Shown one piece after another: positions 24,861-33,558 of a DNA stretch of 37,774 bases. The notes under the pieces were generated by a model. It was not told where the DNA came from and did no database searches. It worked only from the letters and a program-made list of their open reading frames with translations. How positions within the stretch are numbered: the stretch's first letter is position 1; each line of letters begins with the position of its first letter. The stretch lies in contig JAQTTH010000027.1 in NCBI GenBank assembly GCA_028710895.1, positions 1-37,774 on the forward strand, given 5' to 3'. The DNA is from Paludibacter sp. (GTDB taxonomy: Bacteria > Bacteroidota > Bacteroidia > Bacteroidales > Paludibacteraceae). Position numbers and translations under genes: made by a program.

Positions 24861-27017
24861 TTACTCCAGATTAATTTTAATCACTGTTCCTTTTCTCACG
24901 GCAAGTCCGGGTGTCAGGCTCTGTGAAAATACTTTGCCACGCCCATGAACCTGAACATTCAGACCTAATTTTTCCGACAAATACACTGCGTCTTTAGCCC
25001 CCATCCCCTTCATATCTGGAACAACATTTCCAGGCATCGAAATTTTTTCAATGCGTATTTGCTTTTCGTCTGTGAATGTTTTTACCCAGTTTGCCGGGTC
25101 CGAAGCCATTGGTAGCTTCAAATCGGCAGCTACTTCAAGCAACGGTTTAAAATAGCCAAATTTGGTGAAAGGATTTATCGGATTTTCTGAAACGGAATCT
25201 TTTTCAAAAGTCTCAGGCTGACGATTCGATTTGAGAGCCATAACCCGTTCTGCAATATTTTTAAACACCGAACCACACATACTACCACCCGAAGCATAGC
25301 CAATAGTCGGTTCACGCATAATTATTACACAGGTGTATAGTGGGTTTTCGTACGGGAAATAACCACAAAAAGCTACCTGATACTTCTTTCCACCATCTTT
25401 ATAACCGGTTTTTCCTTTTGATATTTGTGCAGTACCCGATTTACCGGCTATGCGTACAAACTTCGAACGAGCCGGTTGACCTGTTCCCAATTTATCTTCT
25501 ACTACTCCCAACAAAGTCGATCGGATATCACTCAAAGTTGTAGGCTTACAAATGGCCGGATTGATAACCTTTGTCTCAAATGTTTTAATTATCTGACCAT
25601 TTTTGCTGATCGACTTCACAAACATGGGTTTTATCAGCTTACCATCGTTGGCAATTGAATTGTAAAACGCCAGGGTGTAAATAGGTGGAATTTGCGTTTC
25701 GTAACCCACCGACATCCAGGGCAAAGTTGTATTCGACCAATATGCAGCAGCTTTATCATGTGGGTGACGGATATGAGGCGCAGCAGCTCCCGGAATTTCC
25801 AGATTCATATCCTCATTGAGTTTCATGGAATATAACTTGTCAACAAAAGCAGCCGGGTTACTCCCATAAGCTTTTACAATAGCCCGTGAAATACCAATAT
25901 TCGACGAAGCATAAATAGCTTGTGCCAGCGTAATTTTATGATACCCACCATGATTTGCATTATGGTCGGTCATTATACTTGTACCAAAAGCATACAATCC
26001 ATTGTAAGTATTTATCGTATCACTTAGCTTTACTTTTCCTTCATCCAAAGCGGCCATTAAAGAAGCGACTTTAAATGTTGAACCGGGCTCCACTAAATCC
26101 GAAACTGCACCGTTTCTGTTTTCAGTATAGGTTCCGTCCTGGTTGTGCTGCATATTTACAATCGCTTTTACTTCACCGGAATGTACTTCCATAAGAATGG
26201 CATATCCCACATCAGCACCAAACGCCTTAACTCCATCTAATAAGGCTTTCTCAGAAATATCCTGTAAGTCAATATCCAGCGTTGTGTTTATATCCATTCC
26301 ATCAATGGGCTCTACCTGAACAGTTTCCATGTAACGGTTTGCCACTTTCTGACGAATAGAAACACCGGGTGTTCCCAAAAGTTGTTCATTGAAATACATT
26401 TCCAACCCATTCTTTCCGCCTTTTGAATCATCGGCATAAATATCGCCAATCGTACGCGAAGCCAGTGAACCAAATGGTTTTACACGCTTGAAAAGTTCTC
26501 TTGTAACTAATCCGCTCTTGTTCTTTCCCAATCGGAACAAGGGTAAGGTTTTCAGTTGCTTCAACTGTGCGTACGAAATTCGTTTGGGGTATAGTTGAAA
26601 GTCGCTCAGCCCATCACGATAGGCTTTATTCAGGGCATTTCTATATTCCGTAGGAGTTCTGTCTTTAAAAAGGCTTGAAAGGTAAATGGAAACTGAGTCT
26701 ATGTTATCGGCAAAGAGAGTTCCCGTTTTTTTGCGGGGCGATGGACTATGCAAAGCAGGTACGCGCAAATCCATATAAATATAATAGGTTGGAATGGAAC
26801 TGGCCATTAATCGGCCATCGCAAGCATAGATGTTTCCACGATTAGGCTTTACAACAATGTCGGTTTTTTTATTTTGTTCTGCCAGTTGAAGCCAACGATC
26901 ACGCTCAACAGTCTGTATAACAATTATTTTATAAACAACTGCAATAAACGAAAGACATATGATTGTATAAACTATGCCAAAACGAAGGACAATATTTTTA
27001 CGTTTATCTGCTGCCAT
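24861..27017 (-). CDS. ftsI: Septal penicillin-binding protein (FtsI/PBP3) with PASTA domain
   Basis: The class B transpeptidase that cross-links septal peptidoglycan; 718 residues. A membrane helix lies at about 10-33. The N-terminal pedestal has PNRGNIYACDGRLMAS (58-73). The transpeptidase motifs are SxxK at S313-TF-K316, SxN at S371-S-N373 and KSGT at 526-529. A C-terminal PASTA repeat (about 662-718, PDMKGMGAKDAVYLSEKLGL) probably senses muropeptides or steers localisation. Length and PASTA tail are normal for Bacteroidota. It starts one base after the ftsL-like stop, so the two are coupled. Confidence 0.97.
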   Translation of the reverse strand: MAADKRKNIVLRFGIVYTIICLSFIAVVYKIIVIQTVERDRWLQLAEQNKKTDIVVKPNRGNIYACDGRLMASSIPTYYIYMDLRVPALHSPSPRKKTGTLFADNIDSVSIYLSSLFKDRTPTEYRNALNKAYRDGLSDFQLYPKRISYAQLKQLKTLPLFRLGKNKSGLVTRELFKRVKPFGSLASRTIGDIYADDSKGGKNGLEMYFNEQLLGTPGVSIRQKVANRYMETVQVEPIDGMDINTTLDIDLQDISEKALLDGVKAFGADVGYAILMEVHSGEVKAIVNMQHNQDGTYTENRNGAVSDLVEPGSTFKVASLMAALDEGKVKLSDTINTYNGLYAFGTSIMTDHNANHGGYHKITLAQAIYASSNIGISRAIVKAYGSNPAAFVDKLYSMKLNEDMNLEIPGAAAPHIRHPHDKAAAYWSNTTLPWMSVGYETQIPPIYTLAFYNSIANDGKLIKPMFVKSISKNGQIIKTFETKVINPAICKPTTLSDIRSTLLGVVEDKLGTGQPARSKFVRIAGKSGTAQISKGKTGYKDGGKKYQVAFCGYFPYENPLYTCVIIMREPTIGYASGGSMCGSVFKNIAERVMALKSNRQPETFEKDSVSENPINPFTKFGYFKPLLEVAADLKLPMASDPANWVKTFTDEKQIRIEKISMPGNVVPDMKGMGAKDAVYLSEKLGLNVQVHGRGKVFSQSLTPGLAVRKGTVIKINLE

Positions 27018-27404
27018 TTATTTTTCAGTTAAACTATCTTCGATTACAATGGGTGGTGTAGCTGTTTGGATAAGGTTCACACCACGTTCATTAATCATTT
27101 TCAACACATTGGATTGTCGACTAATCGTCATTAACTCTGCCGATATTGTCAGCGATTCGTATTTTAAATCCTGAATTTTCTTTTTAAGCTGAATTTCCTT
27201 TGCCAATTGTGTTTCACAATAATAGCGGTTGTCAACATACATAAAAGCTAGTACGGCAATCATTATTATTAATCCGTATTGCTTCTGTATGAATCTTTTA
27301 GTCAGGATATTGCCATTCAGTACATCGCGAAGCTTACTCGACTTGATGTCAGAGAAATCTTCACTTCCCAAAATAGCTTCGCCAATTTTTCTAAACCACG
27401 ACAT
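27018..27404 (-). CDS. ftsL: FtsL-like cell division protein
   Basis: A bitopic protein of 128 residues: a basic cytoplasmic start, one membrane helix (about 43-58, GLIIMIAVLAFMYVDN) and a periplasmic coiled coil (about 65-110, AKEIQLKKKIQDLKYES). FtsL sequences are poorly conserved. The call rests on topology and the fixed position between rsmH and ftsI. FtsL would join FtsQ and the DivIC-like partner to activate FtsW-FtsI. It is followed directly by ftsI. Confidence 0.85.
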   Translation of the reverse strand: MSWFRKIGEAILGSEDFSDIKSSKLRDVLNGNILTKRFIQKQYGLIIMIAVLAFMYVDNRYYCETQLAKEIQLKKKIQDLKYESLTISAELMTISRQSNVLKMINERGVNLIQTATPPIVIEDSLTEK

Positions 27405-27451
27405 GGTATCAATTAATAATTAATAATGCACAATTAATAATCCGGATAAAC

Positions 27452-28426
27452 TTAAGCTTTTAGTTCAGCAATTCTCAGCTTAGCACTTCGGGCACGAGGA
27501 TTACGTTCTATTTCAGCTTCATCAGCAATTATTACTTTAGTATTTACAGCTTTCATAGGTGATAGCACATTGCCAAAGAAATCTTTTTCTACATTTCCTT
27601 CAAAATTACCACTGCGAATAAAATTCTTCACCAACCTGTCCTCCAGCGAATGATAGGTCAGAACCACCAACCGACCATCCGGATTCAACACTTCCATACT
27701 TTGATCTAACAACGATTTCAGCACGTCCATTTCTTTATTCACCTCTATGCGCAAAGCCTGAAAAACACGCGCCATATCCTTCTTCTCTTTTTCGCGTCCA
27801 AAGAATGGTTTCAGCACTTCTATAAATGGAAAAATCCGGTCAAACGGCTTGTCTGAACGGGCATTTACAATCGTGCGTGCAATTTTACGGGAGTTATGCA
27901 ATTCACCATACAGGTAAAAAACGTCAGCCAGTTTTTCCTCCGGATAAGTATTCAGCAAAACGGCTGCCGTAAGAGGAGATTTGGTATTCATGCGCATATC
28001 CAGAGCGCCATCAAACCGAAATGAGAACCCACGTTCAGCCTCGTCAAAATGGTGCGACGAAACGCCTAAATCAGCAAGAATACCGTCTACTTTCTCAATA
28101 TTGTGATACTTCAAAAAATTTTTCAAATACCTGAAATTACTCCGAACAAAAATAAAACGTGAGTCGTCTAACTGATTCTTTACGGCATCTTCGTCCTGAT
28201 CAAAAGCAAGTAATTTTCCGGTTGGCCCGAGTCGGGATAAAATTTCCCGGGAATGTCCGCCACCACCAAAAGTAACGTCGACATATATTCCATCGGGTTT
28301 AATATCCAATCCTTCAATAGTCTCGTTGAGCAGTGCCGGTATATGATAAAGAGTAGAACCCTCATCCCCTAAAGGAGAGTTTAGGTTTCTTTCTTTCTTT
28401 ATATTTTTTTTTCCTTGTTTTTTCAT
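27452..28426 (-). CDS. rsmH: 16S rRNA (cytosine-1402 N4) methyltransferase
   Basis: This SAM-dependent methyltransferase modifies C1402 in the ribosomal decoding centre; 324 residues. The family start YHIPALLNETIEGL is seen only from residue 27. The SAM loop is DVTFGGGGHSREIL (about 49-62), LADLGVSSHHFD lies at about 117-128, and the C-terminal LTYHSLEDRLVK is intact. The first 25 residues (rich in Lys and Asn, then NSPLGDEGS) are not typical. The underlying DNA resembles a degenerate intergenic repeat, so the open reading frame seems to have been extended by it. No other ATG or GTG is in frame before the conserved core. Confidence 0.95.
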   Translation of the reverse strand: MKKQGKKNIKKERNLNSPLGDEGSTLYHIPALLNETIEGLDIKPDGIYVDVTFGGGGHSREILSRLGPTGKLLAFDQDEDAVKNQLDDSRFIFVRSNFRYLKNFLKYHNIEKVDGILADLGVSSHHFDEAERGFSFRFDGALDMRMNTKSPLTAAVLLNTYPEEKLADVFYLYGELHNSRKIARTIVNARSDKPFDRIFPFIEVLKPFFGREKEKKDMARVFQALRIEVNKEMDVLKSLLDQSMEVLNPDGRLVVLTYHSLEDRLVKNFIRSGNFEGNVEKDFFGNVLSPMKAVNTKVIIADEAEIERNPRARSAKLRIAELKA

Positions 28427-28481
28427 ATCAACAAATTGAATTGACTAAACTAATTCAGTCTCCCTTCAGAGGCCAGGGGTT
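28357..28481. repeat. Inverted degenerate repeat pair around the rsmH start
   Basis: CCCCTAAAGGAGAG near 28366-28379 and CTCCCTTCAGAGGCCAGGGG near 28459-28478 are imperfect complements. The first arm lies within the first 25 codons of rsmH and the second between mraZ and rsmH. It looks like an old intergenic element. Confidence 0.45.
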
Positions 28482-28486
28482 TTAAA

Positions 28487-28939
28487 TTAAATCTTCATCA
28501 TTCGCTCTTTCAGCAATGCAGCAAAATCGGCCGACGACATTTTCGCACTTTCATAGCGGGTTTTACTCCACACGGCAAACCGATCAATCATTCCCACAAA
28601 CAACACTTCCGAATTCTCCACACCAATCGACTGCAGATTTTTTTTCGATATCAGAATACGTCCCTGCGAATCAACATCCAGCCACTCAGCATCCGACACA
28701 AATTGCATCAACAGCAATTGATCAACCGGATTCCATTCGTCCAGTTTTGATTTAAAGTCCTGCAACTTTTCATTCCAAACACGTTCGGGGAAAAGTATCA
28801 TACAGTCATTCTCAGCATCTTTCCGCATCACAACCCGGTCTTTTTCACCATCAGGCAACAATTTACGATAAGCCGAAGGAATAAATATTCTTCCTTTAAC
28901 ATCGGCTTTTGCTTCGTATTTACCTATAAATGTTGACAT
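28487..28939 (-). CDS. mraZ: Transcriptional regulator MraZ
   Basis: A DNA-binding protein of 150 residues with two AbrB-like halves. It forms ring-shaped oligomers and represses the dcw operon in species where it has been studied. The N-terminal GKYEAKADVKGRIFIPSAYR (6-25) and the second-half DSQGRILISKKN (about 88-99) are the paired signatures. It is the first gene of the operon. Two GTGGGG boxes with a 10-bp period lie 52-71 bases upstream, fitting autoregulation. Confidence 0.97.
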   Translation of the reverse strand: MSTFIGKYEAKADVKGRIFIPSAYRKLLPDGEKDRVVMRKDAENDCMILFPERVWNEKLQDFKSKLDEWNPVDQLLLMQFVSDAEWLDVDSQGRILISKKNLQSIGVENSEVLFVGMIDRFAVWSKTRYESAKMSSADFAALLKERMMKI

Positions 28940-28990
28940 AACTTACCGGGTTCATTTTTGCAACGGTAAAAGTATAGAAATTAATTCAAA

Positions 28991-29010
28991 TTCCCCACAA
29001 TTCCCCACAA
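28991..29010 (-). promoter_or_regulatory. Putative MraZ operator at the dcw promoter
   Basis: Two exact 10-bp repeats read TTGTGGGGAA on the minus strand, at 28991-29000 and 29001-29010. MraZ boxes in other bacteria are GTGG-core repeats at 10-bp spacing, which fits. The boxes overlap the likely -33 region. A TATACTTT sequence about 21 bases downstream may be the -7 box, although it is not a perfect match. Confidence 0.6.
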
Positions 29011-29265
29011 ATTATTTATCAACAATTCATTCAACTACTTTTCAACATTACCAACAGGTTTTAAACAGGTTATGAACAAATCTAAAACCGCTAAAACAAA
29101 AATCAAACTATTGAATTACAATACTATAAATAATAAAAGTGTATTTTCAACAGATTTTGTCATTCCAGTGGGGAGAAAGAATAAAAATTTGCATCATTAT
29201 TTTGAAAAAGATTTTCGAAGTCAGGAACAACTCCATTTAAAATTTCGGGATATAAGCATTTTTCG

Positions 29266-29273
29266 TAAATTTG
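29266..29273 (+). promoter_or_regulatory. -7 box for the acyltransferase operon
   Basis: TAAATTTG matches TAnnTTTG exactly. It lies 26 bases before the ATG at 29300, which supports that start over the more distant ATG at 29072. A clear TTTG at the -33 distance is missing; TTTC is present. Confidence 0.5.
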
Positions 29274-29299
29274 TACCCTTACAAAATTCACCTGCACCT

Positions 29300-30118
29300 A
29301 TGAGTTCAAAAAAAATTATAAAATTAGATGTCTTACAAGTTTTAAGAAGCAAAGCGCCAAAGGCAAAAATACCGGGATTTATTATCAATTACTTACGACG
29401 TATCATTCACGAGAAGGAATTCAATAAACTCTTTGAAGATACTGTTGATGTAAAGAACATCGAATTTATTGAGGCCAGCCTCAACATGTTTGAAGTTACA
29501 ACAAGTATGGAGTTTAAAGAAAATTTGCCTCCGGCAAACGGAAGGTACATTTTTGCGAGCAATCATCCGCTCGGTGGACTCGATGGAATTATATTGGGGT
29601 TAATGCTGGGCCGCGAATATGACGGCAAAGTTCGTTTGTTTGTCAATGATTTGCTTATGTACGTAGAACCACTGCGGGAAATGTTTATTCCGGCAAACAA
29701 GCTCGGATCGCAAGGCAGAACAAATGCCGAAACTCTAAATAAGATTTTTGAATCGGACAATCACCTCATCACATTTCCTTCGGGCATGTGCTCCCGCAAA
29801 ATGAATGGAAAAATAGTGGATTTGGATTGGAAAAAGAATTTTATCAGCAAGGCAATCCAATACAAGCGGGATGTGGTTCCAATTTATTTTGAAGGAAGAA
29901 ACTCAGGCTTCTTTTACAACTTAGCCAAAATCAGAAAATTCCTGGGTATAAAATTCAACATCGAGATGTTGTACCTGGCCGACGAAATGTTTAAACAAAA
30001 AGGAAATCACTTCACTATTCGTGTAGGGAAACCAATTCCGTGGGAATCATTCGACAAATCGAAAAACCAGACACAATGGGCTCAGTGGGTGAAAGATAAG
30101 GTTTACCAAATGAAATAG
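29300..30118 (+). CDS. PlsC-like acyltransferase, first of a tandem pair
   Basis: A protein of 272 residues from ATG 29300. An ATG at 29072 would add 76 residues of low-complexity, basic sequence not shared with the paralogue downstream, and a promoter box lies in between, so I reject it. The acyltransferase motif NHPLGGLDG (88-96) has His and Asp with five residues between, a variant of the H-x4-D centre seen in hemolysin-type or aminolipid acyltransferases. FPSGMCSRK (159-167) and VVPIYFEGRN form the acceptor site. No membrane helix is clear. It probably acylates a lyso-lipid (phosphatidic acid or an amino-acid lipid). The substrate cannot be told from sequence. Confidence 0.85.
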   Translation: MSSKKIIKLDVLQVLRSKAPKAKIPGFIINYLRRIIHEKEFNKLFEDTVDVKNIEFIEASLNMFEVTTSMEFKENLPPANGRYIFASNHPLGGLDGIILGLMLGREYDGKVRLFVNDLLMYVEPLREMFIPANKLGSQGRTNAETLNKIFESDNHLITFPSGMCSRKMNGKIVDLDWKKNFISKAIQYKRDVVPIYFEGRNSGFFYNLAKIRKFLGIKFNIEMLYLADEMFKQKGNHFTIRVGKPIPWESFDKSKNQTQWAQWVKDKVYQMK

Positions 30119-30156
30119 CTGTTTTGTAATTTTTGAAAGTAAAAAACAAAAAGAAA

Positions 30157-30978
30157 ATGAGCTCAGAGAAAGTTATAAAAATAGATATTGCAGCAGTAAT
30201 TAAGCACAAAGCTCCCAAAGCGAATGTTCCCCGATTCATTGTCAATTATTTACGAAGGATTGTACACGAAGACGAGTTCAATATTTTTTTCAGGCAGAAT
30301 CCGGAACTTCAAAATCTCGATTTTATTGAAGCTGCATTCAAATACCTGCAGGTTACAACAAGCATTGAGGGCATTGAGAATTTACCCCCAAAAGGTGGTC
30401 GATATATATTTGCCAGCAATCATCCGCTGGGTGGCTTGGATGGCATTGCCACCGGTTATTTAATTGGGAAAGAATACGATGGAAAAGTTCGGTTTTTCTC
30501 CAACGACCTTATGATGCACCTCCACCCCATGCGCGACATGTTTGTTCCGGTAAATAAAACGGGTGCCCAAAGTAAAGAACATGCCGACATGATGCAAAAA
30601 CTGTACGAATCGGACAATCATTTGGTAACCTATCCCGCCGGGATTTGCTCCCGAAAAGTAAAAGGCGAAATTGTAGATTTGGAATGGAAGAAGAATTTTA
30701 TAAGTAAAGCTGTTCAATACCAACGGGATGTTGTTCCAATCTATTTCGAAGGACGAAATTCGAATTTCTTTTACAACCTGGCTAACCTGCGCAAATTTCT
30801 GGGAATAAAATTTAATGTAGAAATGCTGTATCTGGCGGATGAAATGTTCAAGCAAAAAGGAAAACATTTTACAATCAAAATAGGCAAAACCATTTCGTGG
30901 GAATCGTTCGACAAAACCAAAACGCAGGCAGAATGGGCCGAAAACGTGAAACAAATTGTGTATAAAATGGCAGAATAA
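30157..30978 (+). CDS. PlsC-like acyltransferase, second of a tandem pair
   Basis: A protein of 273 residues from ATG 30157; the frame reaches upstream only to a TTG. It aligns over its full length with the first acyltransferase, starting MSSEKVIKIDI against MSSKKIIKLDV. The catalytic NHPLGGLDG is again at 88-96 and YPAGICSRK near 159-167. The pair arose by tandem duplication and both copies keep every motif, so they probably act on different substrates or steps. It is 38 bases downstream of the first gene and 14 bases before the GNAT gene, in one operon. Confidence 0.85.
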   Translation: MSSEKVIKIDIAAVIKHKAPKANVPRFIVNYLRRIVHEDEFNIFFRQNPELQNLDFIEAAFKYLQVTTSIEGIENLPPKGGRYIFASNHPLGGLDGIATGYLIGKEYDGKVRFFSNDLMMHLHPMRDMFVPVNKTGAQSKEHADMMQKLYESDNHLVTYPAGICSRKVKGEIVDLEWKKNFISKAVQYQRDVVPIYFEGRNSNFFYNLANLRKFLGIKFNVEMLYLADEMFKQKGKHFTIKIGKTISWESFDKTKTQAEWAENVKQIVYKMAE

Positions 30979-30992
30979 CAACTTTCTATCAA

Positions 30993-31436
30993 ATGGAAAC
31001 GACCAACAAGAACCAATCGGTACGGAAAGCCCGCGAAGAAGACATTGATGTTATTCACAACATCCTGGATATGGAGCCGTTCAAATACAACGACGAAGTT
31101 CCTTACGACAGATCGTGGATTGAACAATTGGTTTTAAACGAACGCTGCCTGACTCTTGTTTACGAAAATGAAGGCGAAATAAAAGGCTTTATCAGCGGAG
31201 AGATTATGGTGAGTGGAGCTATTATGATTTGGTTTTGTGCCGTAAAAACCAACTATCAGCATAGCATTATCGGCATAAAATTGTATTACGAATTTGAGAA
31301 AGTGTGCAAAGAAACCGGCGTAACCGCTATACTGGCTTATGGTTACAAAACTTCTGCCGGAATGCTCGACAGGCTTAATTTTTACTCAAACGAAATGACT
31401 TACCGCGAATTTTATAAGCCGCTGGTGGATTGGTAA
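30993..31436 (+). CDS. GNAT family N-acetyltransferase
   Basis: A protein of 147 residues with the GNAT order: an N-terminal VRKAREEDIDVIHNIL (10-25), a beta-rich centre (LTLVYENEGEIKGFISGEI), and a C-terminal segment with QHSIIGIKLYYEFEKVCKE, where an acetyl-CoA loop is expected but the classic R/Q-x-x-G-x-G/A is degenerate. The end, AGMLDRLNFYSNEMTYREF, matches the usual last strand and helix. The substrate is unknown. Its place 14 bases after the acyltransferase pair suggests a role in the same lipid pathway, perhaps an N-acyl or N-acetyl step. This is inference from context. Confidence 0.75.
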   Translation: METTNKNQSVRKAREEDIDVIHNILDMEPFKYNDEVPYDRSWIEQLVLNERCLTLVYENEGEIKGFISGEIMVSGAIMIWFCAVKTNYQHSIIGIKLYYEFEKVCKETGVTAILAYGYKTSAGMLDRLNFYSNEMTYREFYKPLVDW

Positions 31437-31542
31437 GTTATAAATCCGGCAAACCCTCCGGAAGTTTTGCGTAAGTAATCTTCTTCTCCGATTAATTTCA
31501 GTTCAGCGTAATCTCCTTCACCAACCAACCGAATGTACTACA

Positions 31543-33255
31543 CTACGCACAAAGGGGAATCTCTATAATTATTTTAGTTCCCTGTTCCGATGCCGTTTCT
31601 ATTTGCATGTTTCCATCTAGCAAATGAATACGTTCCTGCATAAACATCAAACCTTTGCAGGTAAAAAGCATTGATTGATTGTAACTGAAGCCGATACCGT
31701 TATCAACAATTTCCAGGCGGAGTGTATTGTCGACAGTATTTATCCGAACTTTAGCTTCAGTTGCTTTGGAATGCTCTGCTATATTCGACATGGCGTTTTC
31801 GAAAACCCGAAACAAAGGCGTTGATTGTTGCGGGTTCAGTGGATACTTCGAAATATTTGTTTCAATATCGCATTTTATCTGATTTTTTTTAGAGAACTCA
31901 TCCACATAAAGCTCTACAGCACCCATAAAGCCCATTATATGAAGAACTTCATTCCTTAACGAACTCATTATTTTCAACGAAGATTTGAGCGAATTGCCGA
32001 GTATGCTGTAAATATCATCAATTTTTACGCTTATCTCAGTGGGTGCGTTGTTTGATTGTCCCGCATTTAGTTGGTTTTTAAAATGCCCCAGTTCTAATTT
32101 CAGGGCAGCCAGATTCTGATTCAATTCATTGTCTATCTGATTGGCTAACAAAACTTTTTCCTCTTCAACCGCACTTTGAAGTTGAGCGGCAAACTTTTTG
32201 AGCATTAGCTGTGAGTCATTTATCAGTTTATCTGCTTTCGTTTTTTCAGTGATGTCATTTATAACAGAAATGAGACATTCCTCATGGTTATACATAAAAG
32301 TTTGTGCGGATAATTCTCCCGGAAAAATATCGCCGTTTTTTCGCTTAAATTGATATTGCAAACTCTTTGCTTGCCCGTTTTCCAGCGATTGCATAAAAGA
32401 AGTCCTGTCGCATTCCGAAAGCCACATATTGACATCGCTTATCAATCGGCCATCGAGTTCGGCCATTGTATAGCCATGTAGCTTTTCAAAAAATTCATTT
32501 ACCTCCAATATTTTTCCATCGGAAATTCGCGTAACACACATCGAAAAAGGTGCATAATGAAATGCTTTGTTGAATTTATCTTCCTGCGATTTAATTTCAC
32601 GAATCAGCCGGTTATTTATAATCAGTATTAGAAAGAAAGAAAGCAATAAAAACAGCACATGGAATGACAATACAACAAACAAATCAGTTGTTTTAGGATT
32701 GAAATAATCGGGGATGACCTGAGGATGATAAATTGTCCGGTAAATTCGGAATATCGATATTCCGAAAAAAAGCATGTTGGCAATTCCGTATGCTTTTAAT
32801 ATAGGGTCATCAATATTTCTAAGTTTAATTAAAGATAACCACACCAACAATCCGGTTATTACAGCAATACCGGCAGAAACATTGATAATCCGAATATTCA
32901 AATCGGGATAAATGGAACAAAAGTAGTATTGAACCGGCACAAAACAAGCCAGTAGAATAATATGCTTCAGTATGGAGCTTTTTTGTTTGTAAAACCGCTC
33001 CAGGCCAATGTAACTCAACGAAGCGCCAAGGATAATTAAGGAATTTGATACCACTATGGACAGCACATCCGGAATGTATCCGCGAAGCGATATCAACCCA
33101 TCCCCGAATAAGAACAGCACAATATATAAAACAAAAAATTGTACACCATCAAACCGCTTCCGTGTTTGCCACCATAAAATAAATATGACTATGGCACTTA
33201 CAAAAAAGAATAATAATGAATTAAAATAAACCGTCCTCAAATCAAGATCAATCAT
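31543..33255 (-). CDS. Membrane PAS histidine-kinase-like protein without phospho-acceptor His
   Basis: A protein of 570 residues. About seven membrane helices fill 10-212. A PAS domain follows (about 224-340; AFHYAPFSMCVTRISDGKIL, then GDIFPGELSAQTF). Next come a HisKA_3-like dimerisation helix (about 355-395) and a GHKL ATPase domain (about 480-570). The N box is FENAMSNIAEHS (485-496), the G1 box DNGIGF (518-523), and the GL-x-x-x-x-ER box KGLMFMQERIHLLDG (534-548). Where the family reads E-I-H-D-E-L, this protein has Q373-I-D375-N-E-L, so the phosphorylated His is Asp. It cannot autophosphorylate in the normal way. No response regulator gene is adjacent. Confidence 0.8.
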   Translation of the reverse strand: MIDLDLRTVYFNSLLFFFVSAIVIFILWWQTRKRFDGVQFFVLYIVLFLFGDGLISLRGYIPDVLSIVVSNSLIILGASLSYIGLERFYKQKSSILKHIILLACFVPVQYYFCSIYPDLNIRIINVSAGIAVITGLLVWLSLIKLRNIDDPILKAYGIANMLFFGISIFRIYRTIYHPQVIPDYFNPKTTDLFVVLSFHVLFLLLSFFLILIINNRLIREIKSQEDKFNKAFHYAPFSMCVTRISDGKILEVNEFFEKLHGYTMAELDGRLISDVNMWLSECDRTSFMQSLENGQAKSLQYQFKRKNGDIFPGELSAQTFMYNHEECLISVINDITEKTKADKLINDSQLMLKKFAAQLQSAVEEEKVLLANQIDNELNQNLAALKLELGHFKNQLNAGQSNNAPTEISVKIDDIYSILGNSLKSSLKIMSSLRNEVLHIMGFMGAVELYVDEFSKKNQIKCDIETNISKYPLNPQQSTPLFRVFENAMSNIAEHSKATEAKVRINTVDNTLRLEIVDNGIGFSYNQSMLFTCKGLMFMQERIHLLDGNMQIETASEQGTKIIIEIPLCA

Positions 33256-33460
33256 AACGAATAGATTAATTTTTGCACAATAAATATATTGTATTCAAAA
33301 TTACAACAGGCAAATATACGTATATATCTTAATCAATCGTTCCTTACGATTTTATTTAACCCCACCCTGCCGCACAATTTACATCCATGTGGCAAAACCC
33401 CACATACGGGGAAGTTTCCGTCTCTCTCAGACCTGTGCCAAACACCAAATACACATAAGC

Positions 33461-33555
33461 TGTCTGAATCATAATTTACAGGATTTTAGAATTCCCGGAA
33501 TTAAAAATCAATTTGGATTGTTTGTTTCTTATCCTATAATTGGAGTAAAAAGGGG
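33461..33555 (-). repeat. Array repeat E1, downstream of the 83-aa gene
   Basis: On the minus strand it begins with CCCCTTTTTACTCC and TATAGGA, then carries a 65-base segment that recurs in E4, including the palindrome ATTCCGGGAATT and ending TGATTCAGACA. The rest of the 33256-33558 gap (33289-33460) shows no gene. Confidence 0.7.
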
Positions 33556-33558
33556 ATT

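Noticed and set aside
12574-28939. Loss of ddl, murB and murF from the dcw cluster
   Set aside because: These genes are usually elsewhere in Bacteroidota genomes, so their absence here is normal.
29072-29299. Longer N-terminus of the first acyltransferase
   Set aside because: The extra 76 residues have no counterpart in the paralogue, and a consensus -7 box at 29266-29273 lies between the two starts.
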